The notes beneath the pieces were generated by a model. That model did no database searches, was not told where the DNA came from, and was given only the letters and a program-made list of their open reading frames with translations. This document shows positions 34,669-43,005 of a stretch of 59,256 nt of DNA, in pieces (the first letter of the stretch is position 1; each line of letters begins with the position of its first letter). Source of the stretch: an uncultured Gammaproteobacteria bacterium (GTDB lineage Bacteria > Pseudomonadota > Gammaproteobacteria > Rariloculales > Rariloculaceae); contig CAMPKU010000003.1 in assembly GCA_946887385.1 (NCBI GenBank), positions 1 through 59,256 on the forward strand. Direction: 5' to 3'. Both the position numbers and the translations under genes were made by a program.

Positions 34669-35481
34669 ATGCCAACCCGAACGCTTTCCGTGCTCAGGGC
34701 CTTGGGCCTGCTGCTGATCGGTGCCGCCGCCACGGCGGCCGATGGTCCGGCGCGCCGCTTCGATTGCGGTGCGCCGCTCGTGCCCATGCCGTCCGACGTC
34801 GAGGGCCGCGTGCTGATCTTGCCGGGAGTGGGCAATACGCGGTTTCACCTCGCGAGCTTCGTGGCGGCTACCCAGTCGCAGTTGCCGCGGTTCGACATCG
34901 AGGTGCGGCCGTGGGGCGTGCCGTTTCTCACGATTCACAACCTGCGGGCGCACGAGCGCAACGTCGCGACGGCCTCGGCGATAGCCGAAGACATTGCCGC
35001 ATGGCGCAGCGCGCATCCCAATGCGCCGTTCTATCTCGTCGGCTACTCCGGCGGCGGCGGCATGGCGACGCTGGTGACGGCCTCGCTTCCCGAGCACGTG
35101 CAGATCGATCGGCTCGTGCTCATCGCGCCGGCCATTTCGCCCGACTTCCCGCTGGCGAGCGAAGTGTTGCCGCACGTCCGCGAGCACGTGGTGAACTACG
35201 CAAGCGAGCGCGATCTGCAAGTCGGCTGGGGCACGCGCACGTTCGGCACGATCGACCGCAAGAACACCGACAGTGCCGGTGCCATCGGCTTCGACACGAG
35301 TCACCCGCGCGTGCTCGAGTATCGTTGGTCCGAGGCCGACGCGCCGTTCGGCCACTCAGGCAATCATCTCTCGTATCTGAATCAGCGCTGGCAAGCGGCC
35401 AAGTTGCTGCCGGCGCTCGAGCCATCCGTGAGCGCGTCGGCTCTGCGCGTGCAGTGGGCGCGAACCTGCAAGGAGCTCTGA
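34669..35481 (+). CDS. Exported alpha/beta-hydrolase-like protein
   Basis: A signal peptide (residues 1-24, ending ATAAD) is followed by an alpha/beta hydrolase core. The first strand is GRVLILPGVGNTRFH, the nucleophile elbow is YLVGYSGGGGMATLV (about residues 122-136, Ser in GYSGG), and a later RLVLIAPAISPDF precedes the acid/His region. A late His (FGHSGNHLSYL) could complete the triad. Substrate is unknown. The gene stop (TGA) is one base from the start of the DUF2339 gene, so the two are coupled. No lipobox is seen. Confidence 0.75.
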   Translation: MPTRTLSVLRALGLLLIGAAATAADGPARRFDCGAPLVPMPSDVEGRVLILPGVGNTRFHLASFVAATQSQLPRFDIEVRPWGVPFLTIHNLRAHERNVATASAIAEDIAAWRSAHPNAPFYLVGYSGGGGMATLVTASLPEHVQIDRLVLIAPAISPDFPLASEVLPHVREHVVNYASERDLQVGWGTRTFGTIDRKNTDSAGAIGFDTSHPRVLEYRWSEADAPFGHSGNHLSYLNQRWQAAKLLPALEPSVSASALRVQWARTCKEL

Positions 35482-35482
35482 G

Positions 35483-37663
35483 ATGACAGCGGTGATCTTC
35501 GCACTGCTCGGCGGTGTCGTCGGCGGCGCGCTGCTGCAAAACTTCGGCGGCGCAGTGCTCGGCGGCGTCGTGGGCCTGCTCGCGGGCTGGGTGGCCGATC
35601 TGGCCGGCCGCGTGCGGCTGCTCGAGCGCCGTCTCGATGCGCGCAAGGCGGCCGACGCGCGGGCCGCGCCGGCGCCACGCGTGGGCGCTCACGACGAACC
35701 GGCGAAGCCGGCTCCTCCCGTCTCAGAGCCGGTGCGTTCCGGTCCGGAGCCGGTGCGTGCCGGGGACGGATTTATAAATCCGTCCCCTCTTCCGGAACCC
35801 GTCGCGAACCCCTTTCCAAATCCGTCCCCTCTTCGCCGCCCTCGAGCAATCGAAGCGCTGCTCGCGAAGGCCGCGCGCTGGTTCACGACCGGCAACGTGC
35901 CCGTCAAGGTCGGCGTTGTCCTCTCGTTGTTCGGCGTGGGGTTCCTCGTCAAAGAAGGCGTCGACCGGCAGTGGCTCGTGCTGCCGCTCGAGCTGCGGCT
36001 CGCGCTCGTGGCGCTGTTCGGCATCGCGCTGCTCGTCGTCGGCTGGCGTTTACGCGCGAAGCAACCCGCCTACGCCTTGCCGGTGCAGGGCGGCGGTATC
36101 GGCGTGCTGTATCTCACGATCTACGCGTCGTTCGATTTCTACCAGCTCTTGCCGGCGCTGCCGGCGTTCGCCTTACTCGTGGCCGTGACCGCTGCTGCCG
36201 GCGTGCTCGCGGTGCTGCAAGACGCGCGTTCGCTCGCCGTGCTCGGCGCGTTCGGCGGCTTCCTGGCGCCCGTGCTGGCCTCGACGGGCTCGGGCAACCA
36301 CGTGGCGCTGTTCGGCTACTACGCGGTGCTCGACCTCGCGATCCTCGCCATCGCCTGGTTCAAGGCGTGGCGCGTGCTCAACGTGCTCGGCTTCCTGTTC
36401 ACCTTCGGCATCGGCACGTTGTGGGGCATCGATGCCTACACACCCGAGCACTTCGCCACCACCGAGCCGTTCCTCGTGCTGTTCACGGCCATCTACCTGG
36501 TGGTGCCCGTGCTGTTCGCGTCGCGGGCGGCGCCGCGGCTGCGCGGTTTCGTCGATGGCACGTTGCTGTTCGGCACACCGATCGTTGCGTTCGCGCTCCA
36601 GAGCCAGCTCGTTGCGCACCTTGAGTACGGGCTCGCGGTCAGCGCCGTGGTGCTGGCGCTCGTCTACGTGGGCATGGCCACTTATCTCTACCGAGCGCAG
36701 CGCGAGACGTTGCGCGTGCTCGTCGAAGCGCAGCTCGCGCTCGGCGTGGCGTTCGTGACGGTGGCCGTGCCGCTCGCACTCGATGCGCGCTGGACGAGCG
36801 CCGCGTGGGCGCTGCAAGGCGCCGCGCTCGTCTGGCTCGCCTTCCGCCAGCAGCGCAAGCTCGCGCTGCTCGCGGGCCTTGCCCTGCAAGCGCTGTCGGG
36901 TATTGCGTACGTGGAGCAGTCGTTCGTTCCCGTGCAGTGGCCGATCGTGAACGGCTACTGTCTCGGTGCGCTCGTGCTGGCCTTCGCCGGGCTGTTCTCG
37001 GCCCGGCTGTTCGATCCGGAGCGCGAGCAGCGTGCGCAGCACCCGGCCTTGCCGGATTGGCTCGCGAAGCTCGTGTCGATCGCGCTGCTGGTGTGGGCGG
37101 GCGGCTGGTGGTTCTACGGCGGATTCGCGGAAGTGATCCGCAGCGTGCCGTCGACCGCGCAGTTCGCGGCGCTGCTGGGCTTCGCAGCGGCCACCACGCT
37201 GCTCGCGGCGTTCGTGCCGCGGCGCGCCGCGTGGCCACGGCTCGATTGGCTGGGCATCACGTTGTGGCCGCTTGGTGCCTTTTTCGCCGCCGCTTCGTTC
37301 ATCGGCTTCGAGCATCCCGCCGCACGCTACGGCTGGCTCGCGTGGCCGATGGTCGTGGCATCCATGCTCTGGTACTTGCACGCGCGCGAAGTGCGCTTCC
37401 CGCGGCTTGGAGCAGCGCTGCACGCAATGACGTACTGGCTGGGCGTGGGCCTGGTGGCGGGGGAAACGCACTGGATCGTGGATCGTGACGCCGCCGGCGT
37501 CTGGCCAGGGCTCCGGTGGTCGCGCTCGCCGAAGTGCTCGTGCCGGCTACGTTGCGTGCCGTGCGCACCGTCGCCTGGCCGTTCGCCGCGCACGCACGCA
37601 GCTACGTGCAGGCCGGTTGCGGGGCCGTGCTCGCGGCCGCCACCGTGGCGGCCGTGGCGCTGA
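35483..37663 (+). CDS. DUF2339 multi-spanning membrane protein, N-terminal part (frame broken)
   Basis: An N-terminal glycine-rich membrane hairpin (ALLGGVVGGALLQNFGGAVL) is followed by a helical linker and Pro-rich stretch, then about 18 hydrophobic segments typical of DUF2339. Typical marks are KVGVVLSLFGVGFLVKEG, GGGIGVLYLTIYASFDFYQL and LGAFGGFLAPVLASTGSGNH. DUF2339 proteins are usually about 850-950 residues. Here the family match stops near residue 675 (about 37500), after THWIVDRDAAGVWPG. The last 50 or so residues are out-of-frame Arg/Cys/Pro-rich sequence. The missing C-terminal domain continues in another frame at 37516-38196. A REP-like palindrome lies in frame in the linker. A single-base error or real deletion near 37509 would explain the break. 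Confidence 0.8.
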   Translation: MTAVIFALLGGVVGGALLQNFGGAVLGGVVGLLAGWVADLAGRVRLLERRLDARKAADARAAPAPRVGAHDEPAKPAPPVSEPVRSGPEPVRAGDGFINPSPLPEPVANPFPNPSPLRRPRAIEALLAKAARWFTTGNVPVKVGVVLSLFGVGFLVKEGVDRQWLVLPLELRLALVALFGIALLVVGWRLRAKQPAYALPVQGGGIGVLYLTIYASFDFYQLLPALPAFALLVAVTAAAGVLAVLQDARSLAVLGAFGGFLAPVLASTGSGNHVALFGYYAVLDLAILAIAWFKAWRVLNVLGFLFTFGIGTLWGIDAYTPEHFATTEPFLVLFTAIYLVVPVLFASRAAPRLRGFVDGTLLFGTPIVAFALQSQLVAHLEYGLAVSAVVLALVYVGMATYLYRAQRETLRVLVEAQLALGVAFVTVAVPLALDARWTSAAWALQGAALVWLAFRQQRKLALLAGLALQALSGIAYVEQSFVPVQWPIVNGYCLGALVLAFAGLFSARLFDPEREQRAQHPALPDWLAKLVSIALLVWAGGWWFYGGFAEVIRSVPSTAQFAALLGFAAATTLLAAFVPRRAAWPRLDWLGITLWPLGAFFAAASFIGFEHPAARYGWLAWPMVVASMLWYLHAREVRFPRLGAALHAMTYWLGVGLVAGETHWIVDRDAAGVWPGLRWSRSPKCSCRLRCVPCAPSPGRSPRTHAATCRPVAGPCSRPPPWRPWR
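35762..35834. repeat. REP-like palindrome plus partial copy inside the DUF2339 gene
   Basis: A perfect 26-bp palindrome occupies 35762-35787 (half: GGGGACGGATTTA). Its right half with flank, AAATCCGTCCCCTCTTC, is repeated at 35776-35792 and 35818-35834, exactly 42 bases apart. The palindrome reads GDGFINPSP in the gene's frame, and the frame stays open throughout. It matches the intergenic copy at 18334-18360. Confidence 0.85.
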
Positions 37664-38196
37664 ACGTCGAGTCGGCCGGCGCGGCGTTGCCGCTGACCTA
37701 CGTGCCGCTCGCAAATCCGCTCGAGCTTGCCAGCGCGCTCGTCGTATTCGCGCTGCTCGGATGGCTTGCGGCGGTCGGCGAGCACTCGCCGGCACTCGCC
37801 GCGGCGGCGCGCGCGCGGCCCGCCGTCGCCGCCGCCGCGGCATGGTTCCTGGTCACGATGGCGGTGGCGCGCACGGTGCACCACTGGGCGGGCGTGCCGT
37901 ACGACCTCGAGAGTCTCGCCGAGTCCACGACGTTTCAGAGCGCGCTGTCGATCGTGTGGGGCCTTGCCGGTCTCGCCGCGATGGTAGTCGGCGCCCGCGG
38001 CGTGCGCCGCGCGGTCTGGCTCGTCGGCGCCGCGCTGATGGTCATCGTGGTGGCGAAGCTGTTCCTCGTGGACCTTGGCAACACGGGCACGCTGGCGCGC
38101 GTGGTGTCGTTCTTGGGTGTTGGGTTGCTGCTGCTCGTCGTCGGCTACTTCGCGCCCGTCCCGCCGCGCGCCGACGCCGTACGTGCGGCCGCTTGA
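37516..38196 (+). CDS. DUF2339 membrane protein, C-terminal part (displaced by frameshift)
   Basis: In a different frame from the preceding ORF, this segment encodes the rest of DUF2339: several membrane segments and the conserved end AKLFLVDLGNTGTLARVVSF followed by LGVGLLLLVVGYFAP. The frame is one base back relative to the N-terminal part, as a one-base deletion would produce. GTG 37516 is only a nominal start; there is no ribosome site, and it is unlikely to be an independent gene. It should be read together with 35483-37500. It is followed by the DUF3999 gene, a partner commonly found with DUF2339. Confidence 0.75.
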   Translation: MVALAEVLVPATLRAVRTVAWPFAAHARSYVQAGCGAVLAAATVAAVALNVESAGAALPLTYVPLANPLELASALVVFALLGWLAAVGEHSPALAAAARARPAVAAAAAWFLVTMAVARTVHHWAGVPYDLESLAESTTFQSALSIVWGLAGLAAMVVGARGVRRAVWLVGAALMVIVVAKLFLVDLGNTGTLARVVSFLGVGLLLLVVGYFAPVPPRADAVRAAA

Positions 38197-38210
38197 TTGA
38201 GGAGAAAGCC

Positions 38211-39569
38211 ATGAGCAACGTCGGCACGCTGGCGAAAGCATCGGTGCTCGCCGCGGGCGTTGCGCTCGCGGCCACGGCCGCGGCACTCGATCCGCTGCAG
38301 TTCGTGGCTGGTTGGCCGATCGAGCCGCCCGGCGAAGCCGGCGTGTTCGACGTGCCGCTCGCCGCGGAGGTGTATGCAGCGGCCTCGGGCGTCGAGCAGC
38401 TCGCGGTTCTCGATGCGAATGGTGAGCCGCAGCCGTTTTTCCGGCGCACGCCGGCGCCCGCGCCGCTCGCGGAGCAGGGTGTCGTGCTGGAAGCGTCGCC
38501 GCTCTATGCGGGCGGCGCCGGAGCCGCGCCCAGCGTAGACGTCGCGACCAGCGCCCGCGGCACGTCGGTCACCGTGACGCCGCCAGCGGCAGACTCCGCC
38601 GCGATCACCGGCTTCGTCCTCGATGCGCGCGCACTCGACATCGCGCCCATTGCGCTCGATCTCGATTGGCAAGCGCTGCCGCAGCCGTTCTTACTCGACG
38701 TGACCATCGAGCAGAGCGCCGATCTCACGCGCTGGCGCAACGTGGGCCGAGCGTCCGTGGCCGCGCTCGCAATCGCCGGTGCCGAAGTGCGGCACGCGCG
38801 CGTGCCGGTGCGGGCAGGCGAGGGCGGCTACTATCGCGTCACGCCGCGCGGCAACGTGGCCGATTGGCGGTTACTGCGTGCGACGCTGGTCAGCACTGCC
38901 GCGGAGGCGGCCGCGCCGTTGACCGTGAGCATTGCGCCGCTTCCTGCGAGCGCGGTCCCCGACGACGCGCTCGACGACGCACTCTATTTCGATGCCGGCG
39001 GCGCGCTGCCCGTCGAAGCTTTGACGCTGGCATTCGCCGCGAATGAAGGCTGGGCGCGCGCCAACGTGGCCGCGAGCCGCTCGCTCGACGGACCGTGGAC
39101 GATGGTCGCGTACGGCGAGCTGTTCTACTCGCTGTCGTTCGAGGGCAACGATTTCGCAAGCCCGCCGCTGCGAGTGGGCCGCCGCGAGCAGCGCTACTGG
39201 CGCGTCGTGCCGTCCGCGCCGCTACGCGGCGAGCCGCCCGAGCTCACGCTGCAGTTTCCGCAGGAGTACTTGCGCGTAGCGCCGCGCGGCGCCGCGCCGT
39301 TTTTGCTCGCGGCCGGCACGTTGGCCGAGGACGCCGGGCCCGACGCGACATTGGCATCGGTGTGGTCGAGCCTCGATCCGCCCGCCGAAGTCGTGCCGCG
39401 CGCCGTGCTCGGTGCGCGTCGCGAGCTTGGCGGGCCGGCGGCGCTCGTCGCCGAGTGGCGTTTCCCATGGCGCACCGCGGCCCTCTGGACCGTGCTCGTG
39501 GCCGGCGTGCTTGTCGTCGCGACGATGGCGGTTAGACTCGCGAGGGAGATGCGGAGCCCACCGTCCTGA
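38211..39569 (+). CDS. DUF3999 family exported protein with C-terminal membrane anchor
   Basis: A signal peptide (residues 1-26, ending TAAAL) is followed by a beta-rich extracytoplasmic region of about 390 residues. Marks of DUF3999 are PLQFVAGWPIEPPGEAGVFD, YYRVTPRGNVADW, and VGRREQRYWRVVP. A single membrane segment (about 424-446, TAALWTVLVAGVLVVATMAV) and a short positive tail end the protein. ATG 38211 follows TTGAGGAGAA, an excellent ribosome site. DUF3999 is often encoded directly after DUF2339, as here, and the two may form an envelope complex of unknown job. The stop lies shortly before mtgA. Confidence 0.85.
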   Translation: MSNVGTLAKASVLAAGVALAATAAALDPLQFVAGWPIEPPGEAGVFDVPLAAEVYAAASGVEQLAVLDANGEPQPFFRRTPAPAPLAEQGVVLEASPLYAGGAGAAPSVDVATSARGTSVTVTPPAADSAAITGFVLDARALDIAPIALDLDWQALPQPFLLDVTIEQSADLTRWRNVGRASVAALAIAGAEVRHARVPVRAGEGGYYRVTPRGNVADWRLLRATLVSTAAEAAAPLTVSIAPLPASAVPDDALDDALYFDAGGALPVEALTLAFAANEGWARANVAASRSLDGPWTMVAYGELFYSLSFEGNDFASPPLRVGRREQRYWRVVPSAPLRGEPPELTLQFPQEYLRVAPRGAAPFLLAAGTLAEDAGPDATLASVWSSLDPPAEVVPRAVLGARRELGGPAALVAEWRFPWRTAALWTVLVAGVLVVATMAVRLAREMRSPPS

Positions 39570-39603
39570 GGTTCGTCTGGCGAAGCTGAGCACACGGCGT
39601 TCG

Positions 39604-40284
39604 TTGCCGCGCAGGGTCGCGCGGGGCATCGCGTTCGTGTGCCTGCTCTGGCTCGCGGTCTCGATCGGCGCGGTGTGGGCGCTGCGTTCCGTCGACCCGC
39701 CCGTCACGAGCGTGATGTTGCAGGAGCCGGGCCCGGTCACCGAGCTTCGTTACACGTGGGTCGATCGCAGCGCCATCGCGTGGGATGCCGCGCGCGCCGT
39801 CATGGCGTCCGAAGATCAACGGTTCGCGCAGCATCACGGCATCGATTTTGTGTCGCTCGACGAAGCGCTCGCGGATTATCGCGACGGCGACGGCTTGCGC
39901 GGCGCGTCGACGATCACGCAGCAGGTGGCGAAGAACGTGTTCCTGTGGCAAGGCCGAAGCTTCGCGCGCAAAGCGCTCGAGGCGTACTTTGCGGTGCTCA
40001 TCGAGCTGTGCTGGACGAAGGAACGCATTCTCGAGGTGTATCTGAACGTGGCCGAGCTCGGCCCCGGCGTGTTCGGCGTCGAAGCTGCGGCACAGGAATA
40101 TTTTCGTACCAGCGCCGCGTCGCTGAGCGCGGCCGACGCGGCGTTGCTGGCGGCCGTGTTGCCGAGCCCGAAGCGGCTGCGCGCGGACCGGCCCAGCGCG
40201 TACGTACGCGAACGCCAGGACGTCATCGTCGCGCAGATGCGCTTGCTCGAGTCGCGCGGGCACTATCGCGGCATCGACTGGTGA
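39604..40284 (+). CDS. mtgA: Monofunctional peptidoglycan glycosyltransferase
   Basis: A GT51 glycosyltransferase that polymerises lipid II into glycan strands at the inner membrane. One N-terminal membrane segment (GIAFVCLLWLAVSIGAVWAL) is followed by the five GT51 motifs: MASEDQRFAQHHGID, RGASTITQQVAKN, RKALEAYFAVLIEL, KERILEVYLNVAELG and GVEAAAQEYF. The start is uncertain. TTG 39604 gives 226 residues, which fits the family. A CTG at 39577 has GAGG upstream, and a far-upstream GTG would invade the DUF3999 gene. The glycosylase gene begins inside the stop codon (GTGA overlap). Confidence 0.92.
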   Translation: MPRRVARGIAFVCLLWLAVSIGAVWALRSVDPPVTSVMLQEPGPVTELRYTWVDRSAIAWDAARAVMASEDQRFAQHHGIDFVSLDEALADYRDGDGLRGASTITQQVAKNVFLWQGRSFARKALEAYFAVLIELCWTKERILEVYLNVAELGPGVFGVEAAAQEYFRTSAASLSAADAALLAAVLPSPKRLRADRPSAYVRERQDVIVAQMRLLESRGHYRGIDW

Positions 40285-40802
40285 GCGTGCCGTTGTCCGT
40301 AGGATTCCCGCCGATCGCGGACGCGCGCGCGCGCGTGCTGGTGCTCGGCAGCTTGCCGGGCCGCAAGTCGCTGGAAATGCAGCAGTACTACGCGCAGCCG
40401 TACAACGCGTTCTGGCGCATCATGGGCGCGCTGTTCGGCGCAGACTTGAAGCTCCCTTACGCTGCGAGGCTCGAGCGGCTGCACGCGCACGGTGTCGCAG
40501 TGTGGGACGTGCTCAAAGCCGGCGAGCGAGAAGGCAGCCTCGATGCGGCGATCGTGCCGGCAAGCATCGTGGTGAACGATTTCGGCGCATTCTTCGCGAG
40601 TCACCCCGGCATTCGCTCGATCTGCTTCAACGGCAACACGGCCGCGGCGCTTTTCCGCCGCCGCGTGGCGCCAACCCTCGCGCCCGAGTGGGCTGCCGTG
40701 GAGACGCACGTGCTGCCGTCCACGAGCCCCGCCTACGCGAGCCTCAAATTCGAGCAGAAGCTTCAGCGCTGGTCCGCTGCGCTCGGCCACCTCGCGCCTT
40801 GA
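40281..40802 (+). CDS. Hypoxanthine/uracil-DNA glycosylase (Mug-related, HDG type)
   Basis: A 173-residue uracil-DNA glycosylase superfamily protein. Its motif I region VLVLGSLPGRKSLEMQQYYA, continuing PYNAFWRIMGALFG, matches the DNA-deoxyinosine glycosylase (HDG) group rather than E. coli Mug. The later motif STSPAYASLKFEQKLQRW is also typical. It should excise hypoxanthine, and perhaps uracil, from deaminated DNA. GTG 40281 overlaps the mtgA stop, giving translational coupling; the longer in-frame ORF upstream is a shadow of mtgA. Confidence 0.85.
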   Translation: MSVPLSVGFPPIADARARVLVLGSLPGRKSLEMQQYYAQPYNAFWRIMGALFGADLKLPYAARLERLHAHGVAVWDVLKAGEREGSLDAAIVPASIVVNDFGAFFASHPGIRSICFNGNTAAALFRRRVAPTLAPEWAAVETHVLPSTSPAYASLKFEQKLQRWSAALGHLAP

Positions 40803-40805
40803 TTT

Positions 40806-41714
40806 ATGCTGGCGGCCATGACGACGACGGCCAACAAAGGCTGGATCTACCGCACCCGGGTTGCACCCGGCGCGGCGGGCGCGAGCGTGCTGGCGTTTCA
40901 CGTGGCGCGGTTCCGCCATTCCGACGAGGCGGCGTGGCGCAACGCGATCGAGCTCGGCCGCGTGCTCGTCAACGGCCGCCGCGCGGCGCCCGAGCAACCG
41001 CTCGCGGCGGGCGACGAGCTCGAATTTCATCGTCCGCCGTGGCGCGAGCCCGATGCGCCGGAGTCGTTCGCCGTGGCTTACGAGGACGAGCACGTGCTCG
41101 TTGCCGTGAAGCCCGCCGGGTTGCAGGTGCTGCCCGCGGGACCGTTCTCGGCGCGCACGTTGCTCGAGCTCGTGCGCGCGAGCCACGCGTCGCGCGCCCA
41201 GGCCGCGCCCGCGCATCGGCTCGGGCGCGGCACATCGGGGCTCATCGCGTTCGGTAAGAGCGCGCTTGGGCGCTCGGCGCTATCGCGTCAGCTTCGCGAG
41301 CTCACGCTCGGCAAGACGTATCTCGCGTGGGTGGCCGGCGCGCGCTTGCCGGCATCGTTCGCGGCGCGGCAGCCAATCGCGCGCGTGCCGCATGGGCCGC
41401 TCACGATTCACGCCGCCGCCACGCACGGCCGCCCGTCGTTGACGCGCGTGCGCGTGCTGCGCCGCGACGGCGAGCGCGCGCTCGTCGCCGCCCAGCCGAT
41501 CACGGGCCGGCCGGATCAGATCCGCATTCATCTTGCGGCTGCCGGCGCGCCGATCGTCGGCGATCCGTTGTTCGGGCCGGGCGGCGTGCCGAAGAGCGAT
41601 GTGCCGCCCGGCGCGGGCGGCTATTTGCTGCACTCCGCGCGGCTCGCGTTCACACACCCCGCGAGCGGTGCGCGCGTGAAGCTGCGCTCGTTGCCGGATT
41701 GGTTGGCGGCGTGA
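40806..41714 (+). CDS. RluA-family pseudouridine synthase-like protein with D-to-G at the catalytic site
   Basis: An S4-like N-terminus (about 25-75) is followed by the RluA catalytic fold: YEDEHVLVAVKPAGLQVLPA, AHRLGRGTSGLIAFGKSALG, LGKTYLAWVAG, and the C-terminal ITGRPDQIRIHLAAAGAPIV plus GDPLFG. Canonical RluA enzymes have HRLDxxTSG, with the Asp performing catalysis. Here codon GGG at 41223-41225 puts Gly there (about residue 140). From memory, some plant and bacterial relatives share HRLGRGTSG, so this may be a subfamily rather than a damaged gene. It may modify RNA by another route or only bind it. Start ATG 40806; ATG 40818 is an alternative. Confidence 0.82.
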   Translation: MLAAMTTTANKGWIYRTRVAPGAAGASVLAFHVARFRHSDEAAWRNAIELGRVLVNGRRAAPEQPLAAGDELEFHRPPWREPDAPESFAVAYEDEHVLVAVKPAGLQVLPAGPFSARTLLELVRASHASRAQAAPAHRLGRGTSGLIAFGKSALGRSALSRQLRELTLGKTYLAWVAGARLPASFAARQPIARVPHGPLTIHAAATHGRPSLTRVRVLRRDGERALVAAQPITGRPDQIRIHLAAAGAPIVGDPLFGPGGVPKSDVPPGAGGYLLHSARLAFTHPASGARVKLRSLPDWLAA

Positions 41715-41734
41715 GTTCGGAGTAGATTCGACCC

Positions 41735-42973
41735 ATGCGCTTATTTGCCGCACTGCAACGCTTCGGAGCGGCCGCCGCTGCCGCCGTCTTCATCGCCGGT
41801 TGCGGCGCCGAGCCCGGCGCGGGCGGCGGCACGCGCGCCGTGCCGTTTCCCGGTGCCGCGGGCAGTGCGGAGGCGCGGCTGACGGCGAGCGCCGACGGCA
41901 CACCGATTTTGAGCTGGCTCGAGCCGGCCGGCGACGACACAGTCGCATTGCGCTACGCAACATTCGCCGCGGGCGCTTTCGGCGAGCCGCGCGAGGTTAC
42001 GCGCGGCGACGATTTGTTCGTGAACTGGGCCGACTTGCCGTCGGTGCAGCCGATCACGGCCGACGTGTGGGCCGCGCATTGGCTGAAATATGCGCCCGAC
42101 TCCGCGGGCGCGTATCACGTGGCGACCAGCGTCTCGCGCGACGGCGGCCGCACCTGGAGCCCGCCCGTTCAGCTCAACGACGACAGTGCGCTCGCCGAGC
42201 ACGGCTTCGTGGAGCTCTTCGCGTGGAACGACTCGATCGCGGCGCTCTGGCTCGACGGCCGGCAGCTCGCCGAGTGGTCGTTCGACGAACCCGACAAGCT
42301 GCTCGGCACGAGCCTGCGCATCGCCGCGCTCGACGACTCGGGCGATGTGACGGCGCGCGAGATTCTCGACGAGCTGGTGTGCGACTGCTGTCAGCCCGAT
42401 GCTGCGATGACGATCTCGGGGCCCGTCGTGGCGTATCGCGACCGGACGCCCGAGGAGTTGCGCGACATCGTCGTGCGCCGCTATTCCGCGGGTGCCTGGA
42501 GGGAGGCCGTCGCGGCCGGCGTCGACGGTTGGCACATCGAAGGCTGCCCCGTGAACGGGCCGGCCGTCGCGGCTGCGGGTGAGCGGGTCGCCGTCGCCTG
42601 GTTCACGGCTGCCGGCGGCGCACCGCGCGTGCGCTTCGCCTGGTCCGACGACGCCGCGGCGAGTTTCATGCCGGCGCTCGACCTCGATGGCGCGGGCTCG
42701 TTCGGGCAAGCCGGCCTCGTGCTCGACGAGGCAGGAAACGCCATCGTCACGTGGTGGCGCGCCGCAGCCGGCGGCGGCACCGATTTGGCGCTGCGCACCG
42801 TTCGGCGCGACGGCTCGCTCGGCGAGATGCAGGTGATTGCCCACAGCGACGCCACCCAACCCGTCGACGTGCCGCAAGTCATCGCGGCCGGCGACGACGT
42901 GCTGGTGGCATGGACCAGCCTCGACGCCGAGGGCGCCGTGCACGTACTGCTCGTCGAAAGCCCGAGCGGCTGA
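41735..42973 (+). CDS. Lipoprotein with sialidase-like propeller and CDCC motif
   Basis: A lipoprotein signal with lipobox IAGC (about residues 20-23) is followed by a six-bladed propeller of sialidase-like type. One Asp-box is clear (SRDGGRTWS, about residue 135). The centre carries CDCCQPDAAMT (about 212-222) and later EGCPVNGPAVAAAGERVAVA, a Cys pattern I associate with a family of uncharacterised exported 'sialidase family' proteins; the Cys could bind metal. The catalytic residues of real sialidases are not evident, so enzyme activity is doubtful. It is followed 32 bases later by a TPR gene. Confidence 0.78.
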   Translation: MRLFAALQRFGAAAAAAVFIAGCGAEPGAGGGTRAVPFPGAAGSAEARLTASADGTPILSWLEPAGDDTVALRYATFAAGAFGEPREVTRGDDLFVNWADLPSVQPITADVWAAHWLKYAPDSAGAYHVATSVSRDGGRTWSPPVQLNDDSALAEHGFVELFAWNDSIAALWLDGRQLAEWSFDEPDKLLGTSLRIAALDDSGDVTAREILDELVCDCCQPDAAMTISGPVVAYRDRTPEELRDIVVRRYSAGAWREAVAAGVDGWHIEGCPVNGPAVAAAGERVAVAWFTAAGGAPRVRFAWSDDAAASFMPALDLDGAGSFGQAGLVLDEAGNAIVTWWRAAAGGGTDLALRTVRRDGSLGEMQVIAHSDATQPVDVPQVIAAGDDVLVAWTSLDAEGAVHVLLVESPSG

Positions 42974-43005
42974 CAGCCGCAGCGTTTCGGCGCAAAATTC
43001 GCGCC

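Noticed and set aside
36173..37471. 432-codon minus-strand frame opposite the DUF2339 gene
   Set aside because: Composition is Arg/Glu/His-rich shadow type and it mirrors the conserved membrane segments on the plus strand.
37485..38210. Upstream in-frame extension of the DUF3999 gene
   Set aside because: Arg/Ala/Gly-rich shadow of the DUF2339 C-terminal segment; the ATG at 38211 has a strong ribosome site and a signal peptide.
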